Origin: Tenacibaculum sp. Bg11-29
Lineage (GTDB): Bacteria; Bacteroidota; Bacteroidia; Flavobacteriales; Flavobacteriaceae
Length of the DNA stretch: 64,000 nucleotides
Assembly: GCF_002836595.1 (NCBI RefSeq)
Contig: NZ_PJBB01000003.1
Span: forward strand, 620,001-684,000
Direction: 5' to 3'
Of the stretch, positions 1-8,141 are shown piece after piece. A program made the translations under genes and the position numbers. Position 1 is the first letter of the stretch; every line of letters begins with the position of its first letter. The notes under the pieces were generated by a model, which was given only the letters and a program-made list of their open reading frames with translations, made no database searches and was not told where the DNA came from.

Positions 1-252
1 AATTTCAGCTGCCTCATTAGCTCCTGTTCTCCAAACTTTTTCATTTGGTGCTAATTTAGAAATTTTTCTTCCTTTTAGTTGTGGACGACTATAAACCACT
101 TTTACCAATTTATCTGAAACTCTATAGCTACTTGGGTATGCTGCTGCATCCATTGGACTTTTATCTAATCCTTCAAATTTTTGTGCAACTGCTTTATTTG
201 TAAACACAAGTGCAATTGTAAATATAAAAATTGATACTATTGATTTTTTCAT
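1..252 (-). CDS. DUF2911 domain protein, N-terminal part only
   Basis: The gene starts at the ATG complementary to 250-252 and runs off the left edge, so only the first 84 residues are present. They begin with a secretion signal (MKKS, a hydrophobic stretch, then AVAQ). Next come the segments SPMDAAAYPSSYR, VKVVYSRPQLKGR and NEKVWRTGANEAAEI, which are typical of the N-terminal half of DUF2911 proteins, a secreted Bacteroidetes family of unknown function. It lies 91 bp downstream of the PepSY gene on the same strand and may be read with it or separately. The family call is from recognition of these segments; the function is unknown. Confidence 0.8.
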   Translation of the reverse strand, partial: MKKSIVSIFIFTIALVFTNKAVAQKFEGLDKSPMDAAAYPSSYRVSDKLVKVVYSRPQLKGRKISKLAPNEKVWRTGANEAAEI

Positions 253-343
253 ACTATGTATTTTAGTTTATTTATACTTATCGTTAGTCTTTTTGAAGCA
301 GTAAACTTACAATCTTTTCTCTTAAAATTATGTGAAATTTATC

Positions 344-1582
344 TTAATTATTCCATTTTAAAACACGGAACTTCTCATATAAAAAGATCAAAATTACACT
401 AAAGCCAAACATAGGAAACAAGATTGAAAGCCCTATAATTAGTATTATATTATTTTTTGTTAATTTAAATTTAGTTGAAACCTTTGGTACTCCCCAACTT
501 CCTTTTTGTTTTCTATGAAAAAAAGATATTATAGCTGCTAAACTCATGGCAGTTAAAGCAATTGCTATGCCAAACATTAGCCACCAATTCCAAGCTCCAA
601 ATTCTCCTTGATGAAATGCCATAACCCACATACGTCCTCTCATTAAGAAACCAACATCATTCCAAGTGTGTTCTTTAACTAGTTTACCTGAATACTGATC
701 AAAATGCAACATTTTTTGGGCATCTAAAGGAAATGTTTGGTTAGAAATACTAAAAGTACTTTTTGCTGACTTTGGAAAACCTAAACTGATTACTCCTGGT
801 AAGTTTTGTTGCTTAGCAATCAAAACCATCTCTTCAATCGTAATTCTTTTTTCTTTTAACACAGAAGTTAAATCGCGTCCATTCCATGTTTTAGGGTATC
901 CTGTATTGGTTACTTTTTGTACCCATTTAAAATTACTTCCAAAAACATCTGTCCAAGGAAACCCCCCAGCCAAAATAATTAACAATAAAATAGATATCCA
1001 AAAACCTGTTACAGCATGCAAATCTCTATACAAAGTTCTTCTTCCTTCTTTAAATCGAATAATAAAAACTCCCCTTATTCCTTTAGAAAAAGGCCACCAA
1101 ATATACAGTCCTGTTAAAATTAAAACAACCATCCAACTAGCAATTAGTTCTACGATTTTTGTACCTACTTTACCTCCTAATAATTCTCCATGGAGTTTTC
1201 GAACAGTATACATCCAAGTATTTTTAGCACTGAAACTTCCAGAAACTTTACCTGTATATTTGTTTACAAAAACACTTTTTTTACCACCAAACCTTCCTGA
1301 AATAAATTCATTACTTTTTGCAACCTCATTATTTAGAATTAATGTATTCGGCTTCTTTTTTAAATACTCCTTTGCATTTGCATATTGCTTTTCATAAGAA
1401 ACCGTTATAGCCTGAGTACTTTCTATATTCTGGATATTAGCTATTGCTTCTTTTTCTACATCTGGTTTAAATAAATAAATTGCTCCCGTTATAGAAAGTA
1501 CTAATACAAAAGGTAATGAAATGATTCCTGCAATAAAATGCCATTTCCAAAACCATTGATTTAATTTTTTATCTTTTTTCAT
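344..1582 (-). CDS. PepSY-associated transmembrane protein
   Basis: An inner-membrane protein of 412 residues if it starts at the ATG at 1582 (MKKDKKLNQWFWKWHF); an in-frame ATG nine codons upstream at 1609 is less typical of the family. Membrane segments are visible near residues 15-38, 150-170, 195-215, 330-355 and 385-405. Conserved-looking histidines occur in KWHF, RKLHGELLGG, RDLHAVTGFW and AFHQGEFG. This is the PepSY_TM layout found next to TonB-dependent siderophore receptors, where the protein is thought to act in iron release or reduction at the inner membrane. It follows the receptor gene by about 70 bp on the same strand, which supports an iron-uptake operon. Confidence 0.85.
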   Translation of the reverse strand: MKKDKKLNQWFWKWHFIAGIISLPFVLVLSITGAIYLFKPDVEKEAIANIQNIESTQAITVSYEKQYANAKEYLKKKPNTLILNNEVAKSNEFISGRFGGKKSVFVNKYTGKVSGSFSAKNTWMYTVRKLHGELLGGKVGTKIVELIASWMVVLILTGLYIWWPFSKGIRGVFIIRFKEGRRTLYRDLHAVTGFWISILLLIILAGGFPWTDVFGSNFKWVQKVTNTGYPKTWNGRDLTSVLKEKRITIEEMVLIAKQQNLPGVISLGFPKSAKSTFSISNQTFPLDAQKMLHFDQYSGKLVKEHTWNDVGFLMRGRMWVMAFHQGEFGAWNWWLMFGIAIALTAMSLAAIISFFHRKQKGSWGVPKVSTKFKLTKNNIILIIGLSILFPMFGFSVILIFLYEKFRVLKWNN

Positions 1583-1652
1583 TGTTTGAGATTGAATTCC
1601 CAATAACACTTAACATTTTGTATCATTGAGAATTTCTAGAATAAATTAATTA

Positions 1653-3986
1653 TTAAAAATTGTATTTAATTCCTCCATAAAAAGAAACAGGAGCTCCTAC
1701 ACTATATTTAACAGAACCATAGCGATATGAAGCCCTTGTTGAATATAATTTATCAAATAAATTTAAGCCTTGTGCCCAAATTTCAAAATTCCCATAAGTA
1801 TAACTTGCTTTTAAATTAATAAGATGATGACCATCATATACCGTAGTTTGCCCTGATTGACCATTTACTTTAGCAGCTCCTTCAAAACTTGAATTATATT
1901 CACCTAATTGTTCGTGCTGTAAGGTTACTAATAAATTAGTTATGGGTTTGTATTTTAAAGATGTTGAAGCAATATATTTTGGTGCAATTGGCATTGCGGT
2001 ATTAGAACGATCTATGGTAAAATAAGTTCCTGTCTTTCTATCTTTAGCAGCTTCAGTAAAAGTTATGTATTTATGACTTGCATAACTACCATTGTAATCA
2101 AATTCTAAATTATCAGTTATTTTCCAGTTAAACCCTAACTCAACACCTTGTGAGCGTGTTTCCCCTGCATTTTGAGATAAATAATTCCCTGCATCGTCAG
2201 AAGTTGTAACAAAACGATTTTTACCATCTAAACGATAAATAGCAAGATCTAACTTAATGTTTGAATTTAAAGTTGCATAGGCTCCAATCTCAAAGTTATT
2301 AAATTTTGCTGGTTTTAATTCATACAAATCACCATTTAAACCACTATTTCTAAATAATGAACCTATTTGAGGTGGTGTAAATCCTTTTGAATAATTAGCA
2401 TATATACCTGACCTCTTGTTAAGATTATAATTTAACCCAATTTTTGGAGCAAAATTATTGTAAGTAACTTTTTGGTCTTCAACTCCAGAAGCTCCTTCAT
2501 CTTTGTTATCATAATCATAACTAAAACCATCATAGCGAATAGCAGCAGTAAACTTTACATTATTAACAGGTGATATTTCAAATTGTGCATAACTTGCATA
2601 GTTTAATATATCAGCATCATAAAACATTTTATAATTGTTAGTTAGGTCATAATCAATAAACTTTTTGGTGGTAGCATCGTACGTAACGCTAATTTGTTTT
2701 GCATAATATTCTTGTGGAGAATAATCTATAGTCCCCCCTACAATTAATGATGCATCAGCTAAATTGAAATCTATTTTATGTTGAATTAAACCTACAACAC
2801 TTTTAAATTTATTGGAATTAATTTCACCAAATTCACTTCTTGTAGATATTCGATATGATGGAATTTGATTCATTTCATTATTACGATAAATGAAATTGAA
2901 TGAGGTTTTATTATTATCATTCCAAACTTTATCTAATGTAGATCGAAAGCGTAGTGATCTTGCTTCTCTTTCTGCGAATGTATGGTTACTTTCATATTTA
3001 CCTGCTAAGTAATTTTCTTCTGATAAAGAACTTGACCCCATATCAGATCGAAAATCTATAAACGACACCGTATTTGTCCATTGTAAAGATTCACTAAAAT
3101 CATTTACATTCTTAAAAGTAATTGCAAATTTCTCATAATCTGAATGTTCAATTAATCCGTTTACACGACGTACTTTATGTACCCCTACATAAAATCCGTA
3201 TTTATCTAATGCAGTTATTGAAACCTCTGCTTCAATTTTTTGTAATCCTAAGGAGTTTCCTTCTATACCAAATGATCCTCCAAATTCTTTTCTTGGCTTT
3301 TGGGTAATAAAATTTATACTACCACCAATTGCTTCGCTACCATAAATACTCGACGCTGGTCCTTTTAAAACTTCAACTCTACCAAATGAGGTACTATTCA
3401 TTTCTAAAAGCGCATTATGATTAAATACTGCTACAGGTCTAATTGGCAAACCATCTTCTAAATATAGAAATAATGCTTTAGTTGCTATTGGTGTACGAAT
3501 AGCCATCATATGCTGCTCGTTACTTACTGCCATTGATGAACTCATATATACTCCCGGAACTTGATTTACTAATTGATCAACTCCAAAGGCTTTTGTTTCT
3601 TCAATATCTTTTGAAGTAACAATACCAATAGCTCCAGGAACCTCTGTTCGTTTCTGCGACTCCCTACTTGCTGAAACAATAATTTCATCTAAGCTATACT
3701 CATCTTCTTCTAATACGATTTCATTAAAATCATTAATAAGTTTAATCGTTTTCGTTTTATAACCAACACTTGTTATCTGTACTCTTGAATTTTTTAATTT
3801 AATTATAAAGTTACCTTCAAAATCAGTACCAACTCCTTTCTTTTTATTTGCTGTTGAGATAATTGCAGCTCCAACAACTGGTTTGTTTTTAATGCCTACT
3901 ACTTTCCCTTTAAATATAGTTTGTGAGTAGCCTTTTATTGATAACATTAAAAATGTTATCAATAGTATATAATGTAATTTGAACAT
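1653..3986 (-). CDS. TonB-dependent outer-membrane receptor, probably for an iron complex
   Basis: A 777-residue receptor. A signal peptide (cleavage near GYSQ, residue 22) is followed by a CarboxypepD_reg-like beta-sandwich (about 24-100) and the segment LDEIIVSASRESQKRTEVPGA that opens the plug. The plug contains VDQLVNQVPGVYM and VEVLKGPASSIYGSEAIGGSINF. A 22-strand-type barrel ends in GGIKYNF with the terminal aromatic residue. The protein would import a substrate across the outer membrane using TonB energy. The substrate cannot be read directly; the neighbouring PepSY protein favours a siderophore or haem-like iron source. Its upstream neighbour on the same strand is the small CNGKC protein, about 90 bp away. 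Confidence 0.9.
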   Translation of the reverse strand: MFKLHYILLITFLMLSIKGYSQTIFKGKVVGIKNKPVVGAAIISTANKKKGVGTDFEGNFIIKLKNSRVQITSVGYKTKTIKLINDFNEIVLEEDEYSLDEIIVSASRESQKRTEVPGAIGIVTSKDIEETKAFGVDQLVNQVPGVYMSSSMAVSNEQHMMAIRTPIATKALFLYLEDGLPIRPVAVFNHNALLEMNSTSFGRVEVLKGPASSIYGSEAIGGSINFITQKPRKEFGGSFGIEGNSLGLQKIEAEVSITALDKYGFYVGVHKVRRVNGLIEHSDYEKFAITFKNVNDFSESLQWTNTVSFIDFRSDMGSSSLSEENYLAGKYESNHTFAEREARSLRFRSTLDKVWNDNNKTSFNFIYRNNEMNQIPSYRISTRSEFGEINSNKFKSVVGLIQHKIDFNLADASLIVGGTIDYSPQEYYAKQISVTYDATTKKFIDYDLTNNYKMFYDADILNYASYAQFEISPVNNVKFTAAIRYDGFSYDYDNKDEGASGVEDQKVTYNNFAPKIGLNYNLNKRSGIYANYSKGFTPPQIGSLFRNSGLNGDLYELKPAKFNNFEIGAYATLNSNIKLDLAIYRLDGKNRFVTTSDDAGNYLSQNAGETRSQGVELGFNWKITDNLEFDYNGSYASHKYITFTEAAKDRKTGTYFTIDRSNTAMPIAPKYIASTSLKYKPITNLLVTLQHEQLGEYNSSFEGAAKVNGQSGQTTVYDGHHLINLKASYTYGNFEIWAQGLNLFDKLYSTRASYRYGSVKYSVGAPVSFYGGIKYNF

Positions 3987-4076
3987 TTTTTTAAATTTTA
4001 AATACGTGCATTGTTAAAACACACATTAATAAATTAACGAATGTGTATGCTTTTTTTAATAAACTGTATGTAAAAC

Positions 4077-4445
4077 TTAAATGATGGGAGGGTGAAATAC
4101 TCTTTTAGAAAATAGAAAAAAATAGTTTTGTTTGTAAGAATATAACTTTAAAATTGTTTTTAATAGTATGTTTTTTCTTTTTACAGATACTAATTCTACA
4201 AAACCTATTGGATAGTCTTCTCCAACAATTCGTAATGATTTAAAATCATCATCTTGTTGTTTTTCTAGCTTTTGCATTAATTGACATTTACCATTACATT
4301 GAAGTGCTGGCTTGTCTTTATTAATACATAATACTTTTGATATATAATCGTAATTTATTGCATATTCAACAAACGGAGCAACAGGACGCAGCATAGCAAT
4401 CGTGTATAATAAAACAAATGTATATATGCTTAACTTCTGTAACAA
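4077..4445 (-). CDS. Small membrane-anchored protein with CNGKC motif
   Basis: A 122-residue protein with a hydrophobic N-terminus (about residues 5-25) and a conserved-looking centre: MLRPVAPFVEYAINYDYI, then VLCINKD and CNGKCQLMQKL. The three cysteines (C39, C49, C53 approximately) could bind metal or form a disulfide; this is inference. Similar small proteins sit upstream of TonB receptors in Bacteroidetes metal loci, but I know of no assigned function. It is the first gene of the minus-strand receptor/PepSY group. A truncated second copy of its middle portion lies 3.5 kb away at 7743-7874. Confidence 0.7.
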   Translation of the reverse strand: MLQKLSIYTFVLLYTIAMLRPVAPFVEYAINYDYISKVLCINKDKPALQCNGKCQLMQKLEKQQDDDFKSLRIVGEDYPIGFVELVSVKRKNILLKTILKLYSYKQNYFFLFSKRVFHPPII

Positions 4446-4664
4446 AACTGATTTTTAAATCATTGAAAGCGCAAAGGTAGTTTAAGTATTTTTTTTAATC
4501 AATTACAACTCTCTTTTTCTTTAGAAATAGACAAGTTTAAAAGCTTAAAAATTGAGAGGCTGTTAATCGAATAATCCATGTTATTTTTAATAGCAACCGC
4601 TGTTAAATTTATTATTTTTGACACTAGAAACATTCTAAAAACTCGCTTCAAACAACATCAATAA

Positions 4665-5921
4665 ATGAAAAGTAATAAATACTACATCGTACTACTATTA
4701 ATTTATTTTTTAACTGGATGCAATTCTAAAAAAAAGAAAGAGACTCTTTTAATAAAAGAGAGAAAGGTTACTAATTTGATACCTTTTACAAATAACCAAG
4801 AAACTTCTTTACCTATTTTGCATACTACCAAAGAAGGCGTTTTAACTTTATCGTGGGTAAAAAAAGTAAATGATTCAATAACTCAACTTAATTACACACA
4901 ACTTAACGACGGAAAATGGGAAGCGTCTAAAGAAATAATAAAAGGTAAAGACTGGTTTGTAAACTGGGCTGATTTCCCTTCAATAACTAGTAACAACGGT
5001 AATTTTCTTACTCATTTTTTAAAAAAATCATCGAAAGAAACTTTTTCGTACGACATTAGGTTAAATCTACTTACTAAAGGAAAGGAAAAATGGACAACAA
5101 ATTTAACTTTACATAATGACAATACTAAAACAGAGCATGGTTTTGTTAGTACGCTACCTTACAATACTGGTTTTTTCTTAACCTGGTTAGATGGTAGAAA
5201 TACGGGTTCAAACGCTCCAAAAATAAACAGTAATCATACTGGTCATTCTGGTGCAATGACCTTAAGGTCGGCAGAAGTTTCACTAGAAGGAATAGTAACA
5301 AACAGCACTCTTTTAGATACAAAAACATGTAGCTGTTGCCAAACTACTGCCGCTATCACAAAAAACGGACCTATTATTTTGTATCGCGACAGAACTGATA
5401 ATGAAATTAGAGATATTGCTATTACAAGATATGTTAATGGTAAATGGATTGCACCTCAACCTATTTACAATGATCAATGGTTAATAAAAGGCTGCCCAGT
5501 TAATGGCCCTAAAGTTGATGCTAAAGAAAATAATGTAGCTGTTGCATGGTATACTGCTGTAAATGATAAACCTGAAGTAAAGGTAATTTTCTCTGAAGAT
5601 GGAGGTGCTAATTTCTTAAGCCCAATTATAATTAATAGCGGAGAAAATTTAGGGCGAGTAGATATTGAGTTAATAAATTCTGAAACTGCCATAGTTTCTT
5701 GGATAGCAATATCAGAAGATAAAACTTTTTTAAAAGCTGTAAAGGTTACCAAATCAGGTAATAAATCAAATCCTGTAATTATTAGCGAAATAAGCACTTC
5801 TCGAAAATCCGGTTTTCCTCAAATGGAATGTATTGGAAATAAAGTATATTTTGCGTGGACTTCTCTTAAAAATGAAATACCGAGTATAAAAACAGCTTAT
5901 ATAGCTTTAGATAAATTTTAA
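4665..5921 (+). CDS. Sialidase-like beta-propeller lipoprotein with CxCC motif
   Basis: A 418-residue lipoprotein: the lipobox LTGC puts the lipidated cysteine at residue 19. The body has repeated beta-strand pairs of the kind found in the sialidase/BNR propeller fold (TLSWVKKVNDS, FFLTWLDGRN, NVAVAWYTAVND, IVSWIAISED, VYFAWTSLKNE). A CSCCQTT cluster at C222, C224 and C225 is followed by LYRDRTDNEIRD at about 239-250. The YRDR...IRD pair and the cysteine cluster look like family signatures and not catalytic sialidase residues, so sialidase activity is unlikely. It is divergent from the iron-uptake locus across 219 bp. The substrate is unknown. Confidence 0.7.
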   Translation: MKSNKYYIVLLLIYFLTGCNSKKKKETLLIKERKVTNLIPFTNNQETSLPILHTTKEGVLTLSWVKKVNDSITQLNYTQLNDGKWEASKEIIKGKDWFVNWADFPSITSNNGNFLTHFLKKSSKETFSYDIRLNLLTKGKEKWTTNLTLHNDNTKTEHGFVSTLPYNTGFFLTWLDGRNTGSNAPKINSNHTGHSGAMTLRSAEVSLEGIVTNSTLLDTKTCSCCQTTAAITKNGPIILYRDRTDNEIRDIAITRYVNGKWIAPQPIYNDQWLIKGCPVNGPKVDAKENNVAVAWYTAVNDKPEVKVIFSEDGGANFLSPIIINSGENLGRVDIELINSETAIVSWIAISEDKTFLKAVKVTKSGNKSNPVIISEISTSRKSGFPQMECIGNKVYFAWTSLKNEIPSIKTAYIALDKF

Positions 5922-6260
5922 TTAAAATATAAAAAGAGAATCAAGCTATTTATTATTTTTTTTAGGAATAGTCATTTTTACTACAGGTGTTTTAACTTTT
6001 TTTGCGGTAAATCACATTTTTTATTTCGGGTATCCCTTTTAAGGTTTTGTATTATTTTTCGCAAAAAAAAGAGTGAATATTACATTAAAAATAAACTTAT
6101 AATAATAAAACAAATTCTTAATAGCCTTGACTCAAATCCCTATGTTGATGAAGCATATAGCTTCATTTCTGGTTTGGAAAATCACATAAGAACCGTAATT
6201 AAAAACAATCCAAACTTAAATTCTGGACAAATAGCTAATCTAATAACATTTCCTAATTAA
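5922..6260 (+). pseudogene. Gene remnants, including tail of a possible AHH/HNH-type toxin
   Basis: No intact gene fills this stretch. One frame is open from the end of the upstream gene to the TAA at 6258-6260 but has no ATG. Its last 65 codons look like real protein (SEYYIKNKLIIIKQILN, then SGLENHIRTVIKNNPNLNSG). The SEYY segment followed by helices resembles the C-terminal end of AHH/HNH nuclease toxins of polymorphic secretion systems; this is tentative. In another frame, 5929-6042 encodes a short hydrophobic peptide (SSYLLFFLGIVIF, then FFAVNHIFYFGYPF) but begins with ATA, not ATG. The stop overlaps the ATG of the decayed Imm11 gene (TAATG), the usual toxin-immunity arrangement. Confidence 0.4.
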
Positions 6261-6944
6261 TGAAATATTATAATTTAATATCAAGTCGAAATAGAAAATA
6301 AATCGGGAAAAAACCTCAAAGTGAAGAAGGTTATCATGGAGATATACAACAAGATTTTATACCTTGGGAAGGTAAAATAGATTTTGATTTTAAACTTCCA
6401 GAACCTAATCTTGTAAAAAAAACAAAACAAGTTTCTTTTTTAGATGTTGCCTTTATACATTCATACCTTTTTTTAGTTATTGATGATATTTTATTAACTT
6501 TTTTTAAAAAACTACAATATTGGAAATCATCAAAATTGGAAAATAAATACCTGGTATAATAAAAAGGAATTAATAGAAAAATATAATTTATTTCTTTTAA
6601 ATGATACAAAACAAGATAAGTATATAGATTTCTATAAAAGTGAATTCTATTCTAAAAAAATGGGTGATTGGGATAATTCAAGTGTTCAAAAACCTGTTTT
6701 TGTGAAAGACTATAAGGAGTCTATTTTTCAAAAAGAATCATTAGGAGATGAATATATGTTACTTCATAAAAATGTTATTTTAGATTTAAGTAAAACAAAC
6801 GAAGATATGTTTAGGTTTTTTAATGCTCCTCCAGGAGGATGTTTTGTGTCAGAGAGATTAAAAAATGACATAGAAGAAAATGGTTTTACAGGAATGGAAT
6901 TTACAGAGGTTAGTGAATTAGATCGAGTCAATATTATTTATTAA
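6260..6944 (+). pseudogene. Decayed Imm11/DUF1629-type immunity gene
   Basis: Reading from the ATG at 6260 gives MKYYNLISSRNRK, then a TAA at 6299-6301. The same frame continues at once with IGKKPQSEEGYHGDI and PWEGKIDFDF as far as about 6505. There it shifts at a run of T and A bases into the frame of WYNKKELIEKYNLF and MGDWDNSS, ending LSELDRVNIIY-like at 6944. Joined, this gives about 227 residues. The N-terminal KYYNL...IGKxPQ and the C-terminal CFVSERLKNDIEENGFTGMEF patterns match Imm11/DUF1629 proteins, which neutralise polymorphic toxins. One nonsense codon plus one frameshift means no full-length product. The open 94-codon part at 6660-6944 is its C-terminal end and probably not a gene on its own. 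Confidence 0.6.
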
Positions 6945-6945
6945 A

Positions 6946-7410
6946 ATGGAAGAAGAAAATTTAGTGCAAAATTGGATTGACACAGATAAAATGTTGTTTG
7001 ATACTTTAGTTGAAATTCAAAACATAGAAGAAAATGATCGAAAGCAAGCTAAATTAGCCTTTCAACGTATTTCAAAAATGCACAATCTGCCTTTATATCC
7101 TGAAGATAATGAAAACGGTAAGTTTTTATCTTCAGTTTATGAAACATTAGCTTTATTAAATTATTTAGAGCCTGATGGAGATATTAGAGGTCATGTATTA
7201 TCATCTATATTTAATGTAAAAGAAGGATATGTCATAGATATGAGCCTAGTTTATCAAAAAAAAAATAATAATGAGGAAGCTCCTGCTGATTTTATAGGAA
7301 TAGGATATAAAGGAGAGGTTATAGATGTTTTGCCAATATTTGTAATGAAAGAACAAAATTGGTTTGATTTAGGATGTAAATATTTTACAAAGGAGATATA
7401 TTTAATTTAG
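6946..7410 (+). CDS. Unknown 154-residue protein, probably truncated immunity-type gene
   Basis: It begins one base after the stop of the decayed immunity gene and encodes a soluble acidic protein (MEEENLVQNWIDTDKM at the start; EPDGDIRGHVLSSIF in the middle). I do not recognise the family. Position in a toxin-immunity cassette suggests an accessory or immunity role; this is inference. The C-terminus looks unnatural: the stop at 7408-7410 is followed in the same frame by 69 further open codons, and a short stretch in another frame (GDIFNLEIKESKDSIKG, from 7392) also reads like protein. The original product was probably about 220 residues. Confidence 0.45.
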   Translation: MEEENLVQNWIDTDKMLFDTLVEIQNIEENDRKQAKLAFQRISKMHNLPLYPEDNENGKFLSSVYETLALLNYLEPDGDIRGHVLSSIFNVKEGYVIDMSLVYQKKNNNEEAPADFIGIGYKGEVIDVLPIFVMKEQNWFDLGCKYFTKEIYLI

Positions 7411-7620
7411 AAATTAAGGAATCTAAAGATAGTATTAAGGGAATTTAATGGGTATAAATGTTACATGGTAGAGTTTAATGATATCGAGAAATTAGAGGTG
7501 GAAGGTTCTTTTTTTAAGTTTAATAAAAGTTATGAATTGTATGTAACTGATGAATTAAAATATCATCCTTTTTTTAGGTATAAAGAAATTTTAAATAAGT
7601 ATTATCCAATAAAAACTTAA
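7411..7620 (+). pseudogene. Detached 3' end of the gene at 6946
   Basis: In the same frame as the gene starting at 6946, immediately after its TAG, the reading continues to the TAA at 7618-7620. It includes NGYKCYMVEFNDIEKLEVEG and ELKYHPFFRYKEILNKYY. An internal ATG at 7465 could in principle give a 51-residue peptide. The protein-like composition and shared frame suggest that a longer gene was broken by a pair of small indels around 7388-7440. Sequencing error at homopolymers is the alternative. Confidence 0.45.
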
Positions 7621-7742
7621 TTTTGATTATTTAACTTCTTTTTTCAAAAGGATAACCTCTAAATAAAAAAGGTTGTAATATTTGTTTTTTATTAATTACT
7701 TTCCAATAATTGCTAGTTAAACTTATATAAATTTATTGTCTT

Positions 7743-7874
7743 TTACATAAAGTAATATTTACCGTTACATCGAAGCTTTGGTTTGTCTTTACTGATACAT
7801 AATACTTTTGATATATAGTCGTAATTTATTACATACTCTACAAACGGAGCAACAGGTCGCAACATAGCAATCAT
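7743..7874 (-). pseudogene. Truncated second copy of the CNGKC small-protein gene
   Basis: About 124 bp (7757-7880) match the middle of the gene at 4077-4445 with roughly 18 differences by eye, in the same orientation. The frame is kept: from an ATG at 7874 it reads MIAMLRPVAPFVEYVI, YDYISKVLCISKDKPKL, RCNGK, then a short tail and a stop at 7743-7745, giving 43 residues. The signal/membrane start and the C-terminal half are missing. It is therefore a fragment of a duplicated iron-locus gene. It could conceivably be expressed as a micropeptide, but truncation is simpler. Confidence 0.65.
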
Positions 7875-7925
7875 ATACAAAAAAAATCGAATAAATATTA
7901 TTTTAATTTATTCTAAATAAAGACG

Positions 7926-7933
7926 TATATTTG
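7926..7933 (+). promoter_or_regulatory. Bacteroidetes -7 box
   Basis: TATATTTG matches TAnnTTTG and lies 20 bp before the ATG of the cysteine-rich small gene. No clear -33 TTTG was seen at the usual spacing. Confidence 0.45.
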
Positions 7934-7952
7934 CATCGAATTTATATAGGTT

Positions 7953-8141
7953 ATGATTGTATTCTACACTGAAAATAAAAAAATTACACCACTTGTTACA
8001 TTACAGCGAGAGATAGCATGTTCTTCTATCTGCTCTTCAAACTGTATAAAACCAAAAAATAAGTGTTGTAATAAATACCAAAAAAAAGGCATCAACTGTA
8101 AGCGATGCCCTTTAACTTTTGATATTAAAATAGCTTCTTAA
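7953..8141 (+). CDS. Cysteine-rich 62-residue protein
   Basis: A small basic protein with eight cysteines clustered in its second half (ACSSICSSNC, then KCCNKYQKKGINCKRCP). The CC-x5-KG-x3-C-x2-CP pattern looks designed to hold a metal ion or disulfides; this is inference. A good -7 box 20 bp upstream supports real expression. It has no signal peptide, so a cytoplasmic metal-binding or sensing role is possible. It ends base-to-base against the stop codon of tyrS, which converges on it. I do not know a named family. It may be a cargo gene at the edge of the decayed patch to its left. Confidence 0.55.
   Translation: MIVFYTENKKITPLVTLQREIACSSICSSNCIKPKNKCCNKYQKKGINCKRCPLTFDIKIAS

Noticed and set aside
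906..1397. 163-codon plus-strand open frame
   Set aside because: It lies wholly antisense to the PepSY gene, with Thr/Pro/Leu-rich composition expected from a complementary frame, and has no promoter box or recognisable domain.
6334..6609. 91-codon minus-strand open frame
   Set aside because: It is antisense to the decayed Imm11-type gene, which reads as protein on the plus strand across the same bases.
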